A DNA stretch of 64,000 bases from Protula sp. h YS-2021. Lineage: Eukaryota; Annelida; Polychaeta; Sabellida; Serpulidae. Shown here one piece after another: positions 54,851 to 64,000 of this stretch. The translations under genes and the position numbers were made by a program. The notes beneath the pieces were generated by a model. That model was not told where the DNA came from and did not search any database. It was given only the letters and a program-made list of their open reading frames with translations. The stretch spans positions 17,467,907 through 17,531,906 of the forward strand of contig OX457033.1 of assembly GCA_949752745.1 (NCBI GenBank), read 5' to 3'. The number at the start of each line of letters is the position of its first letter. Position 1 is the first letter of the stretch.

Positions 54851-57490
54851 TTAGATTGGGCGATAAAAGGGTTCCATCCATTAAACCTGCCTATTTGCAT
54901 GAGAACAACCAATCAACACACCTCTTATCAGTTGATTCAAAGGCATATATCTCTGCAGTTTCGTATGTCTGTCTCTTGATGATAAAACGAAGAGACGAAT
55001 ATTTAATCGAAGAAACATTTCGGGTTGACTAGGTACCAACCAGGTTCATTAATAACAGGAATCTTTGAAGAACTAACCCTGATGTTATCTAACCATTTTA
55101 AGATATATCTTTCTTAAGCTCGTCTCAATTTTGTCACAGACATATATAAAGGCATCTGAATGTTACTTAATTTAGTCATATAAACTCGTAAATTATTCCT
55201 AAAGGTTAAACTTTAACAGCGTATTAAAAGGATGAATATTAAGGTGTATTTTGTTACATGCATTTTGTGCACTTTTTACATGAGTTTCGTCGAACTGTAT
55301 ATGCGAAATGGTGGTTTCAAAAGATCAAAATGGCATATCTATTCAAACTTTTTGTGCCTGACTAGAATTTGACAGAAGGGCAATTTATTAGTGAATATTA
55401 TATGAAGCGAGCTTCAAGTTTCACCGAATGCCTGGAAAATAATTGAAATGATCGCGACTGCACAAGACAGCTTCTGATCATGTTGAATCTGTATCTGACT
55501 CAAGTCTTCTTAATCAATGGAGTACCTAATAAATAAATAAATAAAATGATTATGAGGCAACTCCGCATTATATGATATATCTTATTTCATATAATTTGCG
55601 ACCTTTGTTCCAAGTAACCACTTTTCCCGTTAAGACAATAACAATTAGCTCTAGCGTTGTGAGTACGTTTATCTTGCTAGGATCAGGTCTCTCTCGTTTC
55701 CTTTCTGTCTTCTCTTGAGAAATCTGGAAAAAGAATTTATCTAAAGAGTGTGTCATCTACATCTCATCAACGTGGTGTCTATCTCATGCGGTTTTAAGCA
55801 CTTATTGTATGAAGGAAGTATTGTAGATTATTTATTACTTCTCGTTAGTATGACATAATACTTTCTCAATCACTTTCAAAGTAGCCAGCACACACATGTT
55901 CTCTCCCCTACTTTTTGCTACTCGGGTGCCTTCTTTGAAGGAAGAGGAACATATTAAGTTTGCCTATATTTCTAATTATTGTCACAGCATTTATTTAACA
56001 GTAAATCTGGATTACAGGAGCCCTGTAAAAGAGTAAGTACACTAAGTCTTTTTACAGTTTATAATAAATTAAGTCTGGCAGAAGCAGGAAAAGAGTAGGG
56101 AAGATGTACTTTTATAAAAATTAACCAATACCCAAATCCAAAGAAATAACCCCTTCTTAGAATAATCTGTTGACAAAAAATTTCTTTGCATAAAATAATT
56201 ACATTTAATGTTTATATTGCTTTGTCTTCTTGGAAGCAAAATAAAAACACAACGGTTCTCTTTAAAAAAGCAGTTAATTCAATGTGTTTTGTTTGGTGCT
56301 TTGAAATCGTTTCAATTGATGTTAACAGATCAAGTTGTGTTTATCAAATTCATACCGGTCGATATCAACGCGTAAGGTGAGCAACTATATTTTGTTAAGG
56401 TTGATTACACCGCGAGCATTTTGAAAGTCATATGTTATTTCAGATTTATATTGGTTGAAACCAGTCCATACAGTTGAAACAAAATGGTGAACGGGGGACA
56501 TAGTTCAATAGATCAGATATTAAAAAATACAATGAACAAATTGAGTACAATCAGAAATAAAGAAAAAGAAACAAAAGCGGAAAAAGTGCAAACAAAGTTT
56601 TCTTTCGCAGTAACTTGTCTGTAACACTACAGGAAACTTTTTTCATGATTAGATAAGAAATATATGACAGACGATACTTTGTTATTATGGTGAGTGACTC
56701 ACAGCGAGCTTGCTGATGTGAGCACAGATTCAGAGTAATCGTCGTTACTGGCTTTTTAACCGTTTTCTGTATTTCGTGAAATCGCAAGAACGAATCTTTG
56801 CACGAATAAATCAAATATATGCAAAATAGCCAGGATAATGGAGACTGTATCCGTGCCTGTAAGTATTTGTATAGGGGCACTCTGTCCTTCCATTTGCGAC
56901 CTGTTTTGGAGCTTCGAATGGTACCCAAAGCTCAAACGGTAGCTTTAAGTCTTACTGCGATACCTCCAACCGTCCAATAGATCTTTAAGGGCGTAATAGC
57001 CTCCCAAATGAGATAACCAATGTCGCAATGGAAGACCTACCTCCAACATGTCGCAATGGAAGACCTACCTCAAACCAGGTTGGTATATAAGCTTGGCCCG
57101 CCTTTGAGCAAATTATCAAATATCTTTAAGATTCATTCCCATAAACTGGAAGAAATTGATTTGGGTGGACTGGTAACCTTCCAAACGTTTCTGACTGCGA
57201 CTGAAAAAGATGGGGTTCGATGCCAGAAGACAAACGGGGCATACCAAATTCACAGAGAATAGTGCATATATAAACTTGGGCAGCAGATTATCTACAGGCG
57301 ACTTGGCGGAAGAGATATTATCTTGGTAAGCGTTCGTTAATGCGTTTCCTCTGTTACCAATAACTTCACCACACGTTAAAGGAAATAGAAGAAATTGATA
57401 AAGTGATTCACTCTAGCCTCCGCGACATGTGCGCACTTTTGTCACTGAGGGAGACACTACTGCGCATTTATATAGACAGCTCAGACAAGA
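54851..57490. other. Intergenic DNA without recognised gene
   Basis: AT-rich. A minus-strand frame at 55568-55756 and another at 56551-56928 have no recognisable domain. Direct repeats GTCGCAATGGAAGACCTACC occur twice at 57022-57070. Confidence 0.4.
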
Positions 57491-57895
57491 ATGGATGCTG
57501 TCATTAGAGCAATGCAGACTGCGGCCATTACCTGGGCAATTGAATCGCACAAAGCTTTGGTGTTTTACCTTTCATTATGGGACAGCATTAAGTTCATAGC
57601 AGAGACATTGAGTGTCATCTTTGCGGCCCATAAGGGGAAACGGCATTGCCATGATTCGTATATCACAAAAGCTTCCCCTACTCAACATAGCGAGAGAAAT
57701 AATGGTTCTGACCACAGTCCATTGCGCGAAGTTAGTTGTTCAGCGGTCAAAGGTCAGAGGTGTTCTAAGACAGGCATGGTAGCACTTTGCAAAGACGCAC
57801 TTGTGTCAGATGGTCAAGTGAAATGCAATAGGAAATGCCGAGAGGAGATCTCTAGGAGAGATGACGTCCCTTTGTCTCTAAATGACAGTGTGTGA
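57491..57895 (+). CDS. 134-codon reading frame of unknown nature
   Basis: Begins at a true ATG (MDAVIRAMQTAAITWAIESH) and runs to TGA. No domain is recognised. It lies about 0.5 kb upstream of, and on the same strand as, the decayed Gypsy pol, so it may be remnant gag-region DNA or chance. There are no splice signals or conserved motifs to support a host gene. Confidence 0.2.
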   Translation: MDAVIRAMQTAAITWAIESHKALVFYLSLWDSIKFIAETLSVIFAAHKGKRHCHDSYITKASPTQHSERNNGSDHSPLREVSCSAVKGQRCSKTGMVALCKDALVSDGQVKCNRKCREEISRRDDVPLSLNDSV

Positions 57896-58370
57896 TCCTG
57901 GTGATTAACAAAGTTGATGAAGGATGTTTCCCAATGCAGGCAGACGCATATGGATTTATTCGTCGTCTTTAATGGTTCTGAAACCTGTGAGTTCAGAAAC
58001 ATACGGATGTGATAAAAACGAATTGATCATTGATCCGTTGGACAAGAAATGTTCTCAAAAATTGTAGTTAGAGCCAAAATTAACTTAAGATCCAGCTAAA
58101 GAAATTACCGGACAAACTGGGAAAATACAACTTGAGATACTTCAGCGGAATTCCCTGTCAAGTGTCCAGCCTGGAGTCGCAGTACACAAACGTCACGTGA
58201 GATCTTCCGAACAAGCCTTCCCAGACAACATCCTAGTCAGAGAGCCAAGAACAACAGCCAGGCATCGAAAACTAAAAGGAAAAGATACACAACGTGTAAT
58301 TTAATACACAAGCACTACCTTACTACCCAGCGCAAGGCAAGACTTGCACAGCTATGCACTATTTCTCTGA

Positions 58371-59960
58371 ATGCTTTCGGATGTAAGGTTCTTCAAAAGA
58401 GACACTGGCTTTGACGTCACGTGTTTGCCTATCAGTATGCACAACAGGATAAATGCACGTCCTCCTCTGCAGTCCAACTTTGCATTGTTATGTGGTCTGT
58501 CACGTCAGAAGATTGGTGTGAACCCGTTTACCGCCAAAGTGAAACAACGGCACCTAATATATTTTCCCGTATGCGTTAATGATGGTCACACGTTAACATA
58601 TCTTCTTGAAGGTAGAATAGCAAGCAGGATTGAACTAATCAATTACGTCGAAAATATTTCGTGTTTCGTGATTTCGGATCGATGAGAACATGCCCTTCAG
58701 TACGTATCAGACTGAAACCACATAACGCACCGAACTATCTAACTTGGCCCGAAGAATTTCGATACCCCTGCCAAAGCTGTGAAAGAGAAAATGGAGTAAT
58801 TGAACCAATTACCCAGACAACTGAATGTTTAGCCCCATGGTTCTTGTGTTGAAAAAGAATGGTAAAGTTCGAATTTGTGTTGATCTGAAAAAAATGAATA
58901 GGTCTTTAGAAATGAGCGGTTTTTCATGCCCACTGTTCAGAAAATAGCCAGGATTTTTCAGGTTCTAAGGCATTCTCTACTTTAGTTTGTTTTCAAAGTT
59001 TCTGGCAGTTGCCATTACACCCTGATGATGCAAATCTCAGAACCTTCATAAGAATATTATTTCGTTATATTTTGTTGCCTCCTCTCATATTATTTTAATT
59101 CGAGCACTGGAATATTTCAGAGTCCCGCGTCAGTTACTCAACAATATTGAGGGTGTGTTACTGGATGTGGACGATATCTTTATCACTGCCCTGGACTAAG
59201 CATGTGGCTGATTTCTCGGATGTGCTTAAAAAAATAAGAGAGTCAGGTCTAAAACTAAACAAAAACAAGAGCAAAATCGCACAAATCAGGTCATTTCTGA
59301 AGGCCAAAGTTTGCCATTTCAGATATGTCCCCTGGCTATGCTAAAATCGCCGCGATCACTGATCTGAAACTATCACAGTTGCGCTGACTGATTGGCATGG
59401 CTAATTATTTAGAAAGGTTTTTGCCTAACATGTCAGACGCTCTGTGCCCAATAATAAAACTATTCCAGAAAGGTAACATGTTTGTTTCGGTTCCGTCTCG
59501 CATGAATAATTTGATCAGAAGAAAAATTTGTTAACTCCTCAACCCGTCTAAGCATATTATGGCATTTTGTCGTAGAATTACACAAATTTACATTGACAAC
59601 TAAACACAAAGTCCTCGTCCCACTGATTATTGACAAGGAATTGGATAGAAGTACAATTTGTTGCCAAAGATTATTGATAGACTTACGAGGTTAAGTGAAG
59701 TTGCAGAACACGTCCCAGGTAAAAACATGACGGTCGGCAATTGCTAAATTAGGCAAGAAAAAAGGTCAGGTGGAGCTGACCCAGGAGGCAATTCTAAATG
59801 AAATAAGTATTGAAACCATAAAAAATTCATTTCTTTCACTCGCACTTGAACACATACCCACGACGTCGAAGAATCATTACAAAGCTACTTTGCACTCAAA
59901 AATGTTCTTTCAAAGTCCAACAAAATTCGAACAAATACTGACGAACAATATATATAGACA
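58371..59960 (+). mobile_element. Decayed Gypsy-type LTR retrotransposon pol
   Basis: Plus-strand pieces follow the Gypsy pol order. Protease-like KRDTGFDVTCLP (58.4 kb) has the D-T-G triad. The RT entry piece ENGVIEPITQTTE and NGKVRICVDLKKMNRSL are at 58.8-58.9 kb. LLDVDDIFITALD (59.16 kb) stands at the YxDD site and RESGLKLNKNKSKIAQ at 59.25 kb. An RNase H tail HKVLVPLIIDKELDRSTICC is at 59.6 kb and EHVPGKNMTVG at 59.7 kb. Frameshifts, stops and deletions lie between them. No integrase or LTR was found. Inactive. Confidence 0.8.
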
Positions 59961-60008
59961 CACACATACATATATACACACACACATACATATATAAAAA
60001 ATTCATTT

Positions 60009-60011
<3 letters not shown>

Positions 60012-60086
<75 letters not shown>
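60012..60086. repeat. (TA)n microsatellite
   Basis: About 35 TA units next to the 3' end of the Gypsy remnant, preceded by CACACATACATATATA. Confidence 0.95.
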
Positions 60087-60094
<8 letters not shown>

Positions 60095-60318
60095 TGTAAT
60101 TGTTTACGATATTGCTCAGGCATTGCAAACACGTATATACATATGTCTTGTGTACTGTGATCAGATTGGTCATGTTGCGTATTGTTCGATCATTGGTGTG
60201 TTTATTTCTCCCAATTAAACTCAAAGTTCTTAAAAATCGCAAAAGTGTCTCATTGAAAGTTTTTACGGAATAAAATTAGCGTACCACGACTAATAGAAAA
60301 TGATCGTCAGTAACTTAC

Positions 60319-60377
60319 TAACCAGCTAGAAGTTCTATGAGCAGGACTGCTAAAAGATTTGTGTGCCCCGTTGCCAT
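60319..60377 (-). CDS. Candidate first exon encoding a signal peptide
   Basis: On the minus strand an ATG is followed by 19 codons, MATGHTNLLAVLLIELLAG, and then TA before a strong GTAAGT donor. Short polar start, long aliphatic core and small residues at the end look like a signal peptide. The downstream exons would lie to the left, but none was recognised, so this could be chance. Confidence 0.35.
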
Positions 60378-61124
60378 TATGTTCTGTTTGTACGATCACA
60401 TGATAGAACAGCCGAGAAGTATGTTTGGTGGCACGAGATCGACAAATTCCCCTTAATCACTTGCGCAACACGTTTCAAACGGAAAATGAAACAGCGGCTC
60501 AGCTCATATCACAAAATTGCGCGATGCGAGCAAAAACTCCGACTTCAGAGGGACTTGGCGCGATATCATAGTGGTGCAGAGTGGCCCCATCGAATTTGTT
60601 TTGCAATTGAATCTTTGCTCTGTTGAATCCGATGTGGCGGTAGGCAACGTGTATATCGGAGAATCGGAAAGCGATATGTTCTGTACGAAGATTTCTTTCA
60701 CATGTATCTCGATTAACCTGTGTTTTGTCTTTAATTAATCACTTTGATTGACGCTAGCGAACAATACTCATTATGACGTTCTCCGGCCTCGACTTCGTGA
60801 AGGTATGTTTGCGTTTGACATCGTCGTCTGATGGAATCTGAAAAATAAACAAGAGGGATGACCAGGTTTTATTAGCTCTGATTCAGTTAGAGTTTTACGT
60901 CCGTCTGCCCGTCCGTTAGTCTCTCAAATCAGTCAAAACCATTGCTAAAATTATCAAAAATGCTTTTTCCAGTTGACAGACTTTACGGTGGCTTGTTCAT
61001 GGTTTGGAGTGAACCAAAGGTCGACTGGAAGTCGAAGTTATTAATAATTGATTGCAATCTGACCGTAATTTGGTGAATTAATACCTTACTTACTGTACAG
61101 GTAATGTACAGCAAACAATAACCC

Positions 61125-61475
61125 AATTTTTATGCAAGATAACGCACGACCACATGTTGGGAAATGCAGTTTACGGTACCTGGTAGCACATAGCATCAAC
61201 ACGATGCCATTACCATCATATTCTTTGGATATGAATCCACTCGTGCACTTCTGGGATCTTCTATGCCAAAAAATACGCGAAAGCATGTCCCCTGAAAAAT
61301 CATGCAGAGCCTCGACAAGCGTTAATCGAAGAGTGCCAGCATCACCCATATGGGAAAATTAATCATTTGTCCAATGCAACGTAGAGTTCATGCCCTTCGT
61401 ATGCTGAACTCACACACAATATTGAAACATTGTTCAATTAACTCACTTCATGAACGATTAAAACTAATTGTGTTG
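61125..61475 (+). mobile_element. Decayed Tc1/mariner transposase, C-terminal fragment
   Basis: FMQDNARPHVGK and LPSYSLDMNPLVHFWDLLC match the second catalytic Asp (QDNARPH) and third-acid region (S-P-D-L-N-P-I-E-H-x-W-D) of Tc1-type transposases. The third acidic residue is Val here (NPLVHFWD), and the similarity then changes frame (EECQHHPYGKINHLSNAT). The N-terminal part and inverted repeats are not visible. Inactive. Confidence 0.8.
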
Positions 61476-62601
61476 TCTGCAAGCGATACTATCTCGTAAG
61501 GGAGATTTTCAATTTTTCAGGTTTGTGGGTTCTTTAACTAAATTGTGTTGAAATTTTCAATATAATACAGGTAATAATGATGGAGATAAAAAATTTGAAT
61601 ATTTTGCATTCTTTCTTTCGTTCCTCAGTATATTTGGACAGGATCGTCGTGCCGACTTGCATGACAGAAAAAGTGGTAAAACGCATTCATTCATCCCTTC
61701 AAGGCATACAAAAAGCCTGGAGCTAGCAGAAACGTCCATTTGATGGCCAAATTGACATAAAATGCAGGTGATGTAAATTCTGTGAGATTCACAAGCCTTC
61801 ATAGCTCATCCAGCTCCTAGTCACAACGAATTTGCCAGCTTGACCGCGTCAATTTTTAATCACCGACATATGTAAATGTTATAAGATCAGTATGGAAATT
61901 CAAACTGGTCTTTTGCTAATTTGTTTGTGCGTATGAATTCTGAACAGGCGATCAATTGGTTACAGCATTTTGTTCAGAGTTTAACCTCAAACTACGTCAT
62001 CATCGTATTTTATTGTAAATTCAAGGCTAGACCGAAAGAAACGTCGCGTAAATATTTCTCAAACAAACTGACCCGTAAATAGCCTTTTCGTTTTACTTAA
62101 CAACATCACACTCTTCTACAAGTGCAAGTCTAGTTGCTTTACAACACACAATGAAAAACTCTCTGCCTCAGAAACTGCAGTGACAACAGCCTGATTAAAA
62201 TACCGTTAAGTTGAAGGATCCGTTATATAAACAACAAGTTGCACGGAATTACAATAAGCGCCACAGTGTGAGACAGGTTCCCAATTTGTAGGATGGTGAT
62301 CAGATTAACGTCAAACTTGGAAATTACAAAACTTGGACACCCAGTACTTAACTCCCAAGTTAAATAAACCAAGGTTAGATCTCTTTCAGACAGAAAAACG
62401 GTTCGTTTTCAGAATTAATAGAAAACACTTCGTTAGCGCCCAATAGCCCATCTGGAGATAATGAGATTACATTCCCTTCAGCGTCCCCTTCCACAGATGG
62501 GCAAGCCACGAGCGTGACTGAAAACAACATAAATTATACCCAAGGCCACAAGGAATACGTTAAATTGCAGATGAACAATGTTAGCAAATAATTACATGCC
62601 C

Positions 62602-62639
<38 letters not shown>

Positions 62640-63070
62640 TTCCTTCAGTTTTTTTTACATTTTTGGAGTTATATGATAGAATGATGAAATACATTCTAAA
62701 AATTACAAAAATATAATATGGTTTGAGATTAATGACATACGCAAACTAAAAAGAGTTGGTGTTTACTTTTGATATTTGTGCTTGAACAAATAACACATAT
62801 ATTTGCAAATGTCAACACGAAGAGTGATGACAAATGACCACACTAATGTGATTAAAGGTGTTTTTCTTGGGATTTTTGCCAGTAGTGTGCAAACAAACTT
62901 CGAAGATTGTTTGCACGGTAAGTTTTGCCTAAACTGAACACTGGCCGAACCAATCAATAACTCATTCCTCGTCTCCAAGTCTGAACTGCTTGGGAACTAG
63001 CCATTGCAAATTGTAATGGCCGCTTCCTGTTGAGAAATGTTATGCATGTTTTGAAACATTTTGTAAGAAG
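61476..63070. other. Intergenic DNA upstream of the MRPS34-like gene
   Basis: AT-rich, with an (ATT)n run at 62599-62640. Minus-strand frames here have no recognised domain. The MRPS34-like promoter should lie in the last few hundred bases; I could not identify its elements. Confidence 0.45.
62599..62640. repeat. (ATT)n microsatellite
   Basis: About 14 ATT units. Confidence 0.95.
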
Positions 63071-63259
63071 ATGAAGGTCCATTACATTGGAAGACAAACT
63101 TATGAAAATGGAAAGAAATTAATGAGCATACTTGGTCGATTGAAGGGATATGGGGTTGGAAGAATGGTGTATCGACAACATTTGAAGCAAAATTACCCAG
63201 AACCTTCATATCACATAATCACGAAAGTTGATCCAAATATGGCAGACCCGGGAGGAAAG
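63071..63259 (+). CDS. MRPS34: Mitochondrial ribosomal protein S34-like, first coding exon (partial gene)
   Basis: A structural protein of the mitochondrial small ribosomal subunit (family knowledge). The ATG opens 63 codons up to GGA GGA AAG and donor GTTTGT. The peptide starts MKVHYIGRQTYENGKKL, then SILGRLKGYGVGRMVYR and YPEPSYHIITKV. From memory, invertebrate mRpS34 begins with the same YIGR...GK-L pattern and then L..L..FG.GR.V.R and a P-x-x-Y..I-x-K/R-V segment. A Met start without a classical presequence agrees with the invertebrate forms. Reading past the donor gives a short, non-matching tail and a stop. Later exons lie beyond the window. The first 24 residues are less certain than the GVGR block. 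Confidence 0.72.
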
Positions 63260-64000
63260 GTTTGTGCAAAAGGCAAATCTACTAGTTATATACACTAGAT
63301 GCCCCCATGGACTGCTTAGGGTCCTCACAACAAAATTTATTGACAGAACTTTCGTCCAGTAGCCTGTAATCCGTGCCTGTAACCTAAGGTTAAACCCGCT
63401 TGCCAGTGGTATCGCCAACTCTCGAAAACAACAATTATCCCAGAAATGATATTTATGACCATCTTCCATAATTGAAAACCGTTTTTATTTGTCAGGTATC
63501 GGAAAATAAGGAATATTTCAGTCAAAAGGATTCGCAAATTTGCGTCCGGCTTATTAAGATCAGTTAAAATTGAACATTTTGTTGTCACCAGTTACGATCA
63601 ACTCTAACCAATTCTCCGTGCGTTTACGTGGGCAATATCTGGTTCAAGAACCGCATAACGGTCTAGAACTGCCGTTTATCTGGCCAACTGTAACCGGTTC
63701 TCGTGAAGAAAATCGTACTCTAGCCACACTTCGGGTACGCCCTTGACCTTTTTGAATAGAGTATTAACAACATTTTAAAATTTTAAGCCAGTAACTTTCT
63801 CATAAGAAGTGGTAATATATGATAATTTGTATTGTTAAATATGATAAATTGAACAAAAAGACAGGAAACTCTTAAAGAATGTGGTTTTATATTTGGCAGA
63901 AGCATCAATGTTTCGATTGCTGTTTTGATTGAAAGTCTTCAAAGATATATGTTTTACTAATCAACGAGTGAAATGCTTTATATCAAAGTATTTTCAACTG
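63260..64000. other. MRPS34-like intron 1 (partial)
   Basis: No reading frame continues the MRPS34 family sequence before the window ends; AT-rich. Confidence 0.45.

Noticed and set aside
60762..60803. Plus-strand ATG with MTFSGLDFVK followed by a GTATGT donor
   Set aside because: Ten codons with a good donor are not enough to claim an exon. No partner exon was recognised, and a Tc1 fragment lies next to it.

Overview
This is a eukaryotic nuclear window. Its genes are split by spliceosomal introns with GT/AG borders, two-thirds or more of it is non-coding, and it is full of microsatellites, poly(C)/poly(G) runs, MITE-like elements and broken transposons. The gene content is metazoan: a fibrillar collagen with a TSPN domain, COQ4, a mitochondrial ribosomal protein and a hydroxybutyrate dehydrogenase. 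The repeat style (GACA/GACC-tailed tandem arrays, many TIR elements, CR1/L2-, DIRS- and Gypsy-type remnants) suggests a marine invertebrate, most likely a lophotrochozoan such as a mollusc. That placement is inference; no species can be named from sequence alone.

Layout. (1) 132-22403, minus strand: the 5' end of a fibrillar collagen gene (type V/XI-like). I resolved 17 coding exons with mutually consistent phases: signal peptide, TSPN domain, a short variable segment, minor triple helix, N-telopeptide, and the first seven Gly-X-Y exons of the major helix. The assembled product is 478 residues and runs off the left edge. (2) 22.4-38.8 kb: no convincing gene. This stretch holds simple repeats, pogo-like MITEs, GGTCAAGGTCA-rich repeats and a broken DIRS-type retrotransposon (36.1-37.65 kb). 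(3) 38838-41682, plus strand: a complete seven-exon short-chain dehydrogenase (3-hydroxybutyrate dehydrogenase type, 259 aa), apparently with one GC-AG intron. (4) 44342-46892, minus strand: COQ4, six exons to the stop codon, lacking only its short first exon. It is convergent with the dehydrogenase, and opposed poly(A) signals lie about 25 bp apart near 42.78 kb. (5) 47-59.9 kb: a transposon graveyard. It holds a TIR element split by a CR1/L2-like element, a 177-bp tandem array, two adjacent elements with GGTTTAACC-rich ends, a pair of foldback-like elements and a decayed Gypsy pol. (6) 60.3-64 kb: a candidate signal-peptide exon (minus), a decayed Tc1/mariner transposase, and the first coding exon of an MRPS34-like gene (plus) that continues past the right edge.

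The host genes show no operon-like relationship. Collagen is secreted matrix; COQ4, MRPS34 and possibly the dehydrogenase are mitochondrial or metabolic. The most useful observations are the exon-by-exon reading of the collagen N-terminus with its very short variable region, the GC-AG intron, the intronic tandem copies of an exon end with its splice donor, and several uncatalogued-looking repeat families. I found no clear evidence of a novel multi-gene system.
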